Assembly (NCBI GenBank): GCA_031296915.1
Contig: JAVDPC010000013.1
Span: forward strand, 62,001-126,000
Origin: Cerasicoccus frondis
GTDB lineage: Bacteria > Verrucomicrobiota > Verrucomicrobiia > Opitutales > Cerasicoccaceae
Direction of reading: 5' to 3'
Length of the DNA stretch: 64,000 bases
Shown: one piece after another, positions 55,101 to 62,619 of the stretch
Layout: each line of letters begins with the position of its first letter
Position numbering within the stretch: position 1 is the first letter of the stretch
The notes under the pieces: model-generated
Told to the model about the DNA's origin: nothing
Databases searched by the model: none
Seen by the model: only the letters and a program-made list of their open reading frames with translations
Position numbers and translations under genes: made by a program

Positions 55101-55726
55101 TCATAAAACGCGGCTAGGCATTCTTCGTCGAGCAGCGACTTAAGCACGTCGTCGGCGATGGGCTCAATCGAGTTCAGCTCGTGCGAAGTGCGGAAGCCAT
55201 CGAAGAAATGCAGGAACGGCAGGCGTGTTTTCAACGACGCAGCGTGCGCAATGGCGGCCATGTCTTGCGCTTCCTGAACGGAGTTCGAGGCGAGCATCGC
55301 AAAGCCGGTTTGGCGGCAGGCCATGACGTCACTGTGGTCGCCGAAGATCGACAACGCATTCGTGGCGATAGCGCGCGCCGAGACGTGCATGACGGTGGGC
55401 GTCAGCTCGCCGGCCAGTTTATACATGACCGGGATCATGAGCAGCAGGCCCTGTGACGCAGTGAACGTCGTGGACAAGCAGCCGCCCATCAAGATGCCAT
55501 GATAAGAACCGGCAACGCCGCCCTCACTCTGCATTTGGACAACCTGCGGGGACTCATTCCACAAGTTCGGTTTTTCGGCGGCGCTCCATTCATCGCAGAG
55601 CTCAGCCATCGGCGTGGATGGCGTGATCGGATAAATGGAGATGAGTTCGCTGAGACGGTAAGCCACGGAGGCAACCGCCTCATTGGCGTCCACGGTTTTC
55701 CGCGAGGCGGTGACTGCGGCGTTCAT
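52148..55726 (-). CDS. nifJ: Pyruvate:ferredoxin (flavodoxin) oxidoreductase
   Basis: A 1192-aa single-chain PFOR, normal length for NifJ. Domain I-II at the N-terminus: [35 protein letters not shown]; gamma domain in the middle; two 4Fe-4S sites ([14 protein letters not shown] and [13 protein letters not shown], about residues 695-780); the thiamine-diphosphate domain with [20 protein letters not shown] and [15 protein letters not shown]. It oxidises pyruvate to acetyl-CoA and CO2 and passes low-potential electrons to flavodoxin or ferredoxin, the probable electron source for nitrogenase here. It follows a flavodoxin-domain gene by 33 bp and precedes draT by 3 bp. It is oxygen-sensitive in most organisms, suggesting that nitrogen is fixed under low oxygen. 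Confidence 0.96.
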   Translation of the reverse strand: [1192 protein letters not shown]

Positions 55727-55759
55727 GATCGTATGTGTTTAAAGGTTAAGTTTTGAGAG

Positions 55760-56218
55760 TTAAGCGGCCACGCCATATACCTTGGCCATGGTCTTCCAGA
55801 AGGACTTGGACCAGCCGATGTAATCGACCAGGTAGTCCGCCCCGAGGTCCTTGCGCTCGAGCACGCACTCGGCGCCCAGCTCCTTGAGCTTCGCGTCGAC
55901 TTGCTTGCCGCATTCGCAGAACTGCATGTATTCCTTGTCGCCGAGGGCGAGCACGCTGTATTTCATTTTGGAAAGATCAGCCGAGCTCTCGAGCAAGGAG
56001 GATACGAAGGGAACGCACTTGGGCGGCGGAGCACCTTCATCCCAGGTGGAGATGATCACGAGCACGGGGTTATCAATTTCGGCCAGTTGATCCACCGTGT
56101 AGTCGGCAAGATCCAGGACATCGACATCCACGCCATTCTTTTGGCCCTTCTTCGCCACCTTTTGGGCGAGGCCTTTGCAATTTCCGGTTTCGGTTCCGTA
56201 GAGGACTGTAAGTTTCAT
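55760..56218 (-). CDS. Flavodoxin-domain electron carrier (sulfite-reductase/MioC-like)
   Basis: 152 aa with the FMN phosphate loop near the N-terminus (LYGTETGNCKGLAQKVAKKG), the first FMN-flanking loop STWDEGAPPP, and the second flavin loop region SVLALGDKEYMQFCECGKQV. The last block is like flavodoxin domains of sulfite reductase and MioC rather than classical NifF flavodoxins, which have a different loop and are usually longer. It lies directly upstream of nifJ and downstream of an unknown nif-cluster gene, so it very probably carries electrons from NifJ to nitrogenase reductase. Cytosolic; no extra domains. Confidence 0.85.
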   Translation of the reverse strand: MKLTVLYGTETGNCKGLAQKVAKKGQKNGVDVDVLDLADYTVDQLAEIDNPVLVIISTWDEGAPPPKCVPFVSSLLESSADLSKMKYSVLALGDKEYMQFCECGKQVDAKLKELGAECVLERKDLGADYLVDYIGWSKSFWKTMAKVYGVAA

Positions 56219-56230
56219 GAGATTCGTTGG

Positions 56231-56749
56231 TTATTTGGTTAGCATTTCTGCCGGTTTTTGAGTGGAGGGACACACGGCCGCGCCGATGTCCATTTTGGGC
56301 TTGGCCCAGAAATAATTTCCTCGGGTCGTGCCGCCCGTCAGGCGCATGGCTTCGAGGCTCTGTCGCGTGCGATCACCAGGTGTAATGGTAAAGTCTTTCT
56401 TAAATTGCTGAGCCATCGTAGTAAGCTTGCCCTGCTCCAGAAGCTTGCTCGCCAAGACGACTTCGCTTTCGTCGTATTCCGATGAGCCTTGAATAAAGGT
56501 CACGCGGAAGAGGCAGACTTCGACGAGGCTTTCCGGCATCATGTCAATCGCGATGACATGCTGCTTCGGGTCGAGCTCCGGCGCGGCCAGCTCAATTAAC
56601 TTTGCATCAGAAAGTTGCCAGGTGAAGGGCGTGTCCTCTTCGTGCTTGGACTGCAGAAACTTCGCGAGAACGCCCTTGGAGCTAGTTAGCTTCAGCGGAG
56701 CTACTACGCGGTAACGATCACCCTCTTGATGATAGATGTAAAAGCTCAT
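56231..56749 (-). CDS. Unknown nif-cluster protein, 172 aa
   Basis: I do not recognise the family. The protein is soluble, begins MSFYIYHQEGDRYRVVAPL, has three Pro-rich turns and two Cys (one in EVCLFRVTFIQG, one in AAVCPSTQKPAE). The middle reads as alternating beta-strands and helices; EYDESEVVLASKLLEQGK and MAQQFKKDFTI look helical. Its start overlaps the nifV stop codon (ATGA), so it is translated with nifV, and the flavodoxin gene follows 12 bp after its stop. Position suggests an accessory role in homocitrate supply, cofactor assembly or electron transfer. It should be tested as a lineage-specific nif gene. Confidence 0.75.
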   Translation of the reverse strand: MSFYIYHQEGDRYRVVAPLKLTSSKGVLAKFLQSKHEEDTPFTWQLSDAKLIELAAPELDPKQHVIAIDMMPESLVEVCLFRVTFIQGSSEYDESEVVLASKLLEQGKLTTMAQQFKKDFTITPGDRTRQSLEAMRLTGGTTRGNYFWAKPKMDIGAAVCPSTQKPAEMLTK

Positions 56750-57900
56750 GCAATCCTCGAGGTTAGGTGGTTAAGTGTTACGTTCAGCAGGTTGCGAAAT
56801 TCGAGGTTAGACAACCCCCGTCCAAACTCTTCGGACTTGCGACGCACTTCGGGCAAGAGAGACTCGGCGATGTCGCGCGGAATCGGCATGCCCATTTGAG
56901 CGGCAACATGCGCCAGGCTGGCGGACCCACTGTGACGGCCAATGATAAACTCCGTGGCGCCACGACCGACTTCTTCCGGAGAGACCGTTTCGTAGGTGTC
57001 GCGGTTTTCAATGAGACCGCGGCAGTGGATGCCGGACTCATGCAAAAAACTCGCTTCCCCCGTGATCGGCTTGTCCGGGCGCAGGCGGCGGCCCGATGCA
57101 TTGGCCACGCGCTCGCTGAGGTCCGTGAAGTATTTAAAGTCGAGCGGCAGGGTAATGTCCGCCGAATGCTTCAGCGCCATGGCGACTTCTTCCAGCGCGG
57201 CATTGCCGGCCCGTTCGCCTAAACCATTTACGGTGACGCTGGCGCAATTGGCGCCGCCCAAAAATGCACTCACGGTGTTGCCCACCGCCATGCTGAGATC
57301 GTTGTGCCCGTGGAACTCGATATCGATGTCCGTCGTGTCGCGCAGCGCCTTGAAAAGCTCGAGCGTGGTCAGCGGGTTGAGCTTGCCCACGGTGTCGGCG
57401 ATGCGCACACGCTTTGCGCCGCAAAGTTCGACTTCTTTTAAGAACTCGCTCAGGAAACCGATGTCCGCGCGGGAGGCGTCTTGCGCGCCGACTGAGAAAT
57501 ATTCGAAGTGGTGCTTGGCTTCTTTCGCCAGCTCGTGCAGCGACTTGAAGACCCAGTCCTTACTCTTCTTCCAAGCTTTGAGGTGCGCCTGACTGACCGG
57601 CAGTGAAAAATGAAAACCGTGCGCGCCGGTGCGGGCGGCCGCCGCAAGGTCGATCATCGACGCGCGGCCCCAGGTCAAAATTTTGCACGGCAGTTGTTCG
57701 TTGACGATGATCTCGATGTGCGAAACTTCGCGGTCGCCCATCGCCGGGATCCCGACCTCCAGCTCGGGCACGCCCGCTGCGGCTAACATGCGGGCAATGC
57801 TCAGCTTCTCGGCCAGAGTGAACACAACGCCCGCCGCCTGCTCGCCGTCGCGCAGCGTTGTGTCAATCAGGTAGGGGCTTGTTGTGTTCTTAACTTTCAT
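56746..57900 (-). CDS. nifV: Homocitrate synthase
   Basis: A 384-aa DRE-TIM metallolyase: IDTTLRDGEQAAGVVF carries the catalytic Arg and metal-binding Asp, IEFHGHNDLSMAVGN the two metal-binding His, and NGLGERAGNAALEEVAMAL a family block. NifV condenses acetyl-CoA with 2-oxoglutarate to homocitrate, the organic ligand of the FeMo cofactor. 2-Isopropylmalate and citramalate synthases are related, but the length, lack of a leucine-regulatory domain and nif context favour NifV. It follows the [2Fe-2S] ferredoxin gene by 7 bp and overlaps the next gene by 4 bp. Confidence 0.95.
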   Translation of the reverse strand: MKVKNTTSPYLIDTTLRDGEQAAGVVFTLAEKLSIARMLAAAGVPELEVGIPAMGDREVSHIEIIVNEQLPCKILTWGRASMIDLAAAARTGAHGFHFSLPVSQAHLKAWKKSKDWVFKSLHELAKEAKHHFEYFSVGAQDASRADIGFLSEFLKEVELCGAKRVRIADTVGKLNPLTTLELFKALRDTTDIDIEFHGHNDLSMAVGNTVSAFLGGANCASVTVNGLGERAGNAALEEVAMALKHSADITLPLDFKYFTDLSERVANASGRRLRPDKPITGEASFLHESGIHCRGLIENRDTYETVSPEEVGRGATEFIIGRHSGSASLAHVAAQMGMPIPRDIAESLLPEVRRKSEEFGRGLSNLEFRNLLNVTLNHLTSRIA

Positions 57901-57907
57901 GGCGAGA

Positions 57908-58216
57908 TTAGTCTTCGATGAGGTTGGTTTCGCAGACTTCGCCGTCTTCGATGGCGTCGAGGATCTCGTCGATCAGCTCTTCAGTCGCCTTCTCGTAGAA
58001 ACGGCCGCTGGGATAATCGATAACAACCGGACCTCTGGTGCACATGTTGAGGCAGCCGGTCATGGAAATTTCCACGCCGTTGAGCATACGGTCCTGGACT
58101 TCGCCCTGAGCGTAGGAGAGGAGATTGATCGACTCCTTGTTGCAGCAAACTCCCTTGAGCTCGCCCGAGGCGCGGGCGCTGCCGCAGATGAAGAGGTGGT
58201 GTTCTGGTTTGTTCAT
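57908..58216 (-). CDS. Thioredoxin-fold [2Fe-2S] ferredoxin
   Basis: 102 aa with Cys11, Cys24, Cys55 and Cys59 (ICGSARASGELKGVCC and TGCLNMCTRGP), close to the ligand spacing of the Clostridium pasteurianum [2Fe-2S] ferredoxin and Azotobacter FdIV, which are thioredoxin-like and bind the nitrogenase MoFe protein. An adjacent Cys25 is extra. It therefore probably works in nitrogenase electron transfer or cofactor assembly rather than as a plant-type ferredoxin. It lies between nifB and nifV, 97 bp after nifB (the gap carries a heptad-repeat element) and 7 bp before nifV. Confidence 0.9.
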   Translation of the reverse strand: MNKPEHHLFICGSARASGELKGVCCNKESINLLSYAQGEVQDRMLNGVEISMTGCLNMCTRGPVVIDYPSGRFYEKATEELIDEILDAIEDGEVCETNLIED

Positions 58217-58221
58217 TGTAA

Positions 58222-58310
58222 GTGCTTTGGTTCTTGGTTCTTAGTGCTTCGTTAATTTGGGAAATGTTCAGTCGTTGGCTTTCATCATTCTGAATTCGTA
58301 ATTCATAATT
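58222..58310. repeat. Heptad-repeat element between nifB and the ferredoxin gene
   Basis: The 97-bp gap starts with 7-nt-periodic units on the plus strand (GTGCTTT at 58222, GGTTCTT twice at 58229-58242, AGTGCTT at 58243) and ends at 58282-58310 with a 29-nt arm that matches the right arm of the nifN-nifB element at 22 of 29 bases. On the minus strand that arm is a run of heptads such as AATTATG and AATTACG, 3 nt after the nifB stop codon. Confidence 0.6.
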
Positions 58311-58313
58311 TCT

Positions 58314-59630
58314 CTAGCCGCAGCCGGTGCCGTCGCCGCCGCAGGTGATGCCCATGCCGCAACCTTGGAAGCTGCGCTTGAGGCTCGGCGGAAGTTCGGC
58401 GCCATGGAAGAGGTGCATCAGGCCGGCTTCGATCATGCCTTCCATTTCGATGACCTGGATGCCGGTGTCGCTCAGCGACTGCTTCGGTGTGGAGCCAGCA
58501 GCGCTAACGAGCACTGCACGGCAATCCTTGAGCGTTTCGCCGAGGCTGGCCCAGCGGTCATCACGGCCACCGGGTGCCGGCGCCATGCGGGTATCCACCG
58601 TGATGAACTCTTCTTCGTCTTCCGGATCGATCGCGAACAGCGTGAACTGGCGCGCTTCGCCGAGGTGCTGATTGACCAGCATGCCCTCGCGGGTGGCCAC
58701 CGCCACGTAGGGGCGCGACTCATGCGGGTTGAGCGGCAGGCGGGCGCAGCTGCGGATCAGGTCTTGAATCTCTTCGGTGTTTTGCTGACCCAGGCGACCC
58801 ACGGCATCGGCGCGGCAGCGTGCGCAGTGAGTCATTTGGTTCATGTGCTCGCCACACTTAACGCGGAGCGCGAAGCGCATCTTGGCGTCGGGCTCGGGCA
58901 GGTGTTCGAAAGCGGTGTCTGCGGTCGGCAGCAGCGGAATGCAGTTCATGATGTCCGCGCCAAGGTCAGAAACGGTCTTCGCAATTTCCGGGATGTGCGC
59001 TTCGTTGACCGTGGGCACGATGATGGAATTGACCTTGGCGATCATGCCGTACTGCTTGATCCACTTGATGGCCTGCAACTGCTTTTCGATCATCAGTTCG
59101 CCGGCTTCGCGGTTGCGATAGATGCGCTTGTTGTGGCGCGCCCAGGCGTAGACCTTGCCCGCGATTTCCGGGTCGGTGCCGTTCATGGTGATCGTCACGT
59201 GGCTAACTTGCAGCTCGGCAAGTTCCTTCACGTAATCTTCGGTCAGGCCCAGTCCGTTGGTGGACAGACAAAGGATCATCTTCGGGTAATTCTTGCGGAC
59301 GAGGCGGAAGGTTTCCATCGTCGCCTCGGGGTTGGCAAATGGGTCACCCGGTCCGGCGATGCCGACCACCGCAATGTCGTCACGCGAATCCATAACCTTA
59401 CCGAGGTAGGTCAGCGCCTGACCTGGTGAAAGCACGCTGGAGGTGACGCCCGGGCGGCTTTCGTTGACGCAGTCAAAATCGCGGTTGCAGTAGTTGCACT
59501 GGATGTTGCACTTCGGCGCGACCGGCAAGTGAATGCGGCCGTAGCTGGAACACGCGTCCTTGTTAAAGCACGGGTGGTTGTCGAGGTTAATTTCGGAGGG
59601 GCTCGGCGACTTGGTGCTAACAGTGTTCAT
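58314..59630 (-). CDS. nifB: FeMo-cofactor biosynthesis radical SAM protein NifB
   Basis: 438 aa. The radical SAM cluster motif is CNIQCNYC (Cys41, Cys45, Cys48), preceded by HPCFNKDAC; GIAGPGDPFANPEATM is the SAM-binding region and CARCRADAVGRLGQ a second Cys motif. The C-terminal part (about 310-420) is a NifX-like cofactor-binding domain (VAVATREGMLVNQHLGEARQ), and the extreme end is Cys-rich (GCGMGITCGGDGTGCG). NifB makes NifB-co, the 8Fe-9S-C core of all nitrogenase cofactors. It lies between nifN and the ferredoxin gene. Both flanking gaps carry heptad-repeat elements. Confidence 0.96.
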   Translation of the reverse strand: MNTVSTKSPSPSEINLDNHPCFNKDACSSYGRIHLPVAPKCNIQCNYCNRDFDCVNESRPGVTSSVLSPGQALTYLGKVMDSRDDIAVVGIAGPGDPFANPEATMETFRLVRKNYPKMILCLSTNGLGLTEDYVKELAELQVSHVTITMNGTDPEIAGKVYAWARHNKRIYRNREAGELMIEKQLQAIKWIKQYGMIAKVNSIIVPTVNEAHIPEIAKTVSDLGADIMNCIPLLPTADTAFEHLPEPDAKMRFALRVKCGEHMNQMTHCARCRADAVGRLGQQNTEEIQDLIRSCARLPLNPHESRPYVAVATREGMLVNQHLGEARQFTLFAIDPEDEEEFITVDTRMAPAPGGRDDRWASLGETLKDCRAVLVSAAGSTPKQSLSDTGIQVIEMEGMIEAGLMHLFHGAELPPSLKRSFQGCGMGITCGGDGTGCG

Positions 59631-59659
59631 GTGGTGAAAATGTTTGGTGTTGTTATTTT

Positions 59660-59758
59660 AATGACGAATTAAGAAGTCCGAATGAGGAACGGGGACCGCA
59701 GGTTTGAAGCTGTTCTAAACTCGTTGCATTCATCATTCGCGCTTCGTCATTCGTCATT
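59660..59758. repeat. ORF-less inverted-repeat element between nifN and nifB
   Basis: A 99-bp element with arms at 59660-59687 and 59730-59758. Read outward-in, both arms are four heptads of the AATNANG type (left starts AATGACG, AATTAAG; right, minus strand, starts AATGACG, AATGACG); the arms agree at 23 of 28 positions. The element begins 1 nt after the nifN stop codon. It has the same arms as the 62620-63118 element but only 42 bp of unrelated interior, as in a MITE-like derivative. Confidence 0.7.
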
Positions 59759-59759
59759 G

Positions 59760-61175
59760 TTATAGGTAGCTGTATCCGGTTTCTGAATTCTCCTGTTTGC
59801 TTTCCATCAGCGCGTTGACGACCATGTCGAAAAGCTCCAGCGCGCCGCGGTAACCCACGCTCAAGATACGCTGGCCGCCGAAGCGGTCGTGGATCGGGAA
59901 GCCGATGCGCATGAGCGGAATTTTAAGTTCACGCGCCAGAGGGTAGCCCTTGCTGGAGCCAACGAGCAGGTCGGGCTTCAGTTCGCGGGCGCGTTCAGAA
60001 ATTTTAGCGTGGTCAGCGCCGTGGATCGTTTCGACGTCGTTGCAGCCGCCTTGAATTTCCTGTGTGACCAGTTCGCGCCAGCCTTTGACTTTCGCGCCGG
60101 TCGCGCAGATGACCGGGCGCATGCCGATCTCGCTGAGGAAGGACGCCAGGCCGATGACCAGATCGGGCTCTCCGTAGATCGCGACCTTCTTACCGGCGAC
60201 GTATTTGTGCGCGTCGATGTAAGCGTCGACTAAGCGGCCGCGATCGAGCGCGATTTGGTCGGGCATCGGACGGTTGGCGATCAAAGACATGGCCGCGAAG
60301 AACTCATCGCTCAGGCAAATGCCGATTGGCCAGCCCACGGAGTCGAGACGCACGCCGCGCTCTTTTTCCATCCAGTGGCCAGCGCTATCCTTGTTGTTGG
60401 CTTGCGTGTGGCCGATCTCGAGGGTGGCGGTTGCAGCGCCCATTTCCTCAATGTCGTTGATGGTCACGCCGCCGGGCGAAATGCGGTGATACATCTCCCA
60501 GCTTCCGCCTTCCAGCGTGGTGCTGTAGTCGGGCAAAATGGTGGCGTCGAGCTCATACATGGCGCAGACTTCACGCAGGTACCGGAGGTCTTCGCAGGAC
60601 ATCATGGCCGGCAGCACGTTGACCAGGCGCGGCATCGTCACCCGCAGCGGCTTCACAAAGTGCTGCAGCACGGCCTTGATCGCCGCGTAGTAGCCATCGC
60701 TATGCGTGCCGGTGTAGGACGGCGTGGAAACGTGCACCAGGGGCGGGCCTTTACCGGCATGCGTGTCCTGGTATTTCTTAATCATGCCGAGCATGTTGTC
60801 GCCGATGGTCTCGGACAAACAAGTGGTGCCGACGCCGATCATTTCTGGCTGATACTGACGAATTACATTCTCGACGCCGGCAGTAAAATTCTTTTCGCCG
60901 CCAAAGATCGCATCGTCTTCCGAGAAGCTGGAGGACGCGATGTCCACCGGCTCGCGGAAGTGGCTGATCATGTAACGACGAATATAAGTGGCGCAGCCCT
61001 GGGAGCCGTGCAGGAACGGCAAGCAACCACGAATGCCCTTAAAAACCATCGCGGCTCCCAGAGGGCTGCAAAGTTTGCACGCGTTACGGGTGGCGGCGGC
61101 GGGCAGTGCTGCTTCCGGCGAATCGCCGTCGGCTGTCATCGTGTCCGGATTGCCTTGTTTGCAGTTGCAGCTCAT
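59760..61175 (-). CDS. nifN: Nitrogenase FeMo-cofactor scaffold protein NifN
   Basis: 471 aa, homologous to the nitrogenase MoFe beta subunit. NifN marks: ACKLCSPLGAAMVFKGIRGC, GSQGCATYIRRYMISHFREP, VDIASSSFSEDDAIFGGEKN, IGVGTTCLSETIGDN, and the ending IGFPIHDRFGGQRILSVGYR. With NifE it forms the E2N2 scaffold on which NifB-co matures to FeMo-co. Its start overlaps the nifE stop codon (ATGA), implying coupled translation and equal amounts. It is distinguished from NifK by lack of the P-cluster Cys set and by its place after nifE. Confidence 0.96.
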   Translation of the reverse strand: MSCNCKQGNPDTMTADGDSPEAALPAAATRNACKLCSPLGAAMVFKGIRGCLPFLHGSQGCATYIRRYMISHFREPVDIASSSFSEDDAIFGGEKNFTAGVENVIRQYQPEMIGVGTTCLSETIGDNMLGMIKKYQDTHAGKGPPLVHVSTPSYTGTHSDGYYAAIKAVLQHFVKPLRVTMPRLVNVLPAMMSCEDLRYLREVCAMYELDATILPDYSTTLEGGSWEMYHRISPGGVTINDIEEMGAATATLEIGHTQANNKDSAGHWMEKERGVRLDSVGWPIGICLSDEFFAAMSLIANRPMPDQIALDRGRLVDAYIDAHKYVAGKKVAIYGEPDLVIGLASFLSEIGMRPVICATGAKVKGWRELVTQEIQGGCNDVETIHGADHAKISERARELKPDLLVGSSKGYPLARELKIPLMRIGFPIHDRFGGQRILSVGYRGALELFDMVVNALMESKQENSETGYSYL

Positions 61176-62608
61176 GCCTTGCCTCCTTCCGTAGTTGTGC
61201 TTTCTGTTGCAAAGTCACTCTGCGATGCAGAGTCCAATAGTTTTTTAACCTGCGCGCGGCGCGGGGCGAATTGCCAGACCGGGCTGCAAGCGCTGCGGGC
61301 GACTTCGTCCGCGAAGTGCAGCATGCCTTCGAAACCGGCGAGCGGGATCTTGCGCTCGTGGTTGTGGTCGCAGAAGGCGACGCCTAGCTTGAAGGCGATG
61401 GGGCGCTCTTTGACGCCGCCGATAAAGAGGTCCACATCCTTTTCGAGGACGAACTTCGCGAGCTCCAGCGGGTTGGAGTCATCGACGATCACCGTGCCGG
61501 GATCGCAGATTTCTTTGAGCTGCTCGTAGTCTTCGGCGCTGCCCGTTTGCGTGCCGGCGAGAACCGTCTTCATCCCCAGCGCGCGTAGTGCAAGCACCAG
61601 CGAGAAGGCCTTGAAGGCGCCGCCAACGTAGAGCGCGGCTTTCTTCCCCTTGAGCTGCTTCTTGTATTGCTTGAGCTGCGGCGCGTATTTCGCGATCTCG
61701 GTGCGGACCAGCTCTTGCGCGCGCTCCATCAGCGCTGGGTCACCGAAGTGTTCGGCGGCGGTGTAAATGGCGCGTGCGGTGTCTTCGAATCCGAAGAATG
61801 AAACGCGCTCGGATGGTATGTTGTAGTGCTGCTTGAGCAGCTTGGACAGGTGGGTCATCGACCCGGAGCACTGCACCAGGTTGAGCGAAGCGCCGTGACA
61901 CCGGCGAAGGTCATCTACGCGACCATCGCCGGTGATCGTGGCAACTACCTGAATGCCAATCCGCTCAAAATATTCTTTGATCATCCATGCTTCACCGGCG
62001 ATGTTGAACTCACCGAGCAGGTTGATGCTGTAGGGCTTGATGTCGGACGTGTCACCCGTGCCGACGAGGCGGAACGCTGCTTCGCAGGCGGCTTGGTAAC
62101 CGCTCTTCTTTGTCCCCTTGAAGCCCGGCGAATCGACGGGGATCACGTCGATGCCGGACTTGCGGGACACACTCTTGCAAATGCGTTCTACATCGTCGCC
62201 GATCAGGCCGACGATGCAGGTGGAATACACGAAAGCCGCTTTGGGCTTATAGAACTCAATCAGCTCGAGCAGGGATTTTTCGAGCTTCTGTTCCCCGCCG
62301 AACACCACTTCCTTTTCGGCCAAGTCGGTCGAAAAGCTGTTGCGGTGCAACTGGGGGCCAGAGGAAAGGGCGCCGCGGATATCCCAGTTGTAAACGGCGC
62401 AGCCGATGGGCCCGTGAACGATGTGCAGGGCGTCGGCGATGGGATACAAGACCACACGAGATCCACAGAACGCGCAAGCGCGTTGCGTGACGGAACCGGC
62501 CGTACTTTTAGTGTCGCATTTAAATGCCTTGCCTGAACCTTTGGTCCAGACTTGGTCAGTCCGGTCGTCGAGAACGTGGATAGCATCAGGTGTGGTTGCG
62601 GAGTCCAT
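61172..62608 (-). CDS. nifE: Nitrogenase FeMo-cofactor scaffold protein NifE
   Basis: 478 aa from ATG 62608 (MDSATTPDAIHVLDDRTDQV); a longer in-frame version runs through the upstream repeat element and is rejected. NifE marks: QRACAFCGSRVVLYPIADAL, HGPIGCAVYNWDIRGALSSG, STCIVGLIGDDVERICKSVS, and FEGMLHFADEVARSACSPVW near the C-terminus. It forms the NifEN scaffold with NifN, with which it overlaps by 4 bp. The 5' flank is unusual: a heptad-repeat arm lies 11 bp upstream of the start codon, and no Shine-Dalgarno-like sequence is visible between them. Confidence 0.96.
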   Translation of the reverse strand: MDSATTPDAIHVLDDRTDQVWTKGSGKAFKCDTKSTAGSVTQRACAFCGSRVVLYPIADALHIVHGPIGCAVYNWDIRGALSSGPQLHRNSFSTDLAEKEVVFGGEQKLEKSLLELIEFYKPKAAFVYSTCIVGLIGDDVERICKSVSRKSGIDVIPVDSPGFKGTKKSGYQAACEAAFRLVGTGDTSDIKPYSINLLGEFNIAGEAWMIKEYFERIGIQVVATITGDGRVDDLRRCHGASLNLVQCSGSMTHLSKLLKQHYNIPSERVSFFGFEDTARAIYTAAEHFGDPALMERAQELVRTEIAKYAPQLKQYKKQLKGKKAALYVGGAFKAFSLVLALRALGMKTVLAGTQTGSAEDYEQLKEICDPGTVIVDDSNPLELAKFVLEKDVDLFIGGVKERPIAFKLGVAFCDHNHERKIPLAGFEGMLHFADEVARSACSPVWQFAPRRAQVKKLLDSASQSDFATESTTTEGGKA

Positions 62609-62619
62609 GATGGCAAAAA

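Noticed and set aside
58365..59429. 354-codon open frame antisense to nifB
   Set aside because: Shadow of nifB with no recognisable motif.
60255..61529. 424-codon open frame antisense to nifN and the end of nifE
   Set aside because: Shadow frame crossing two certain genes.
61826..62536. 236-codon open frame antisense to nifE
   Set aside because: Shadow of nifE.
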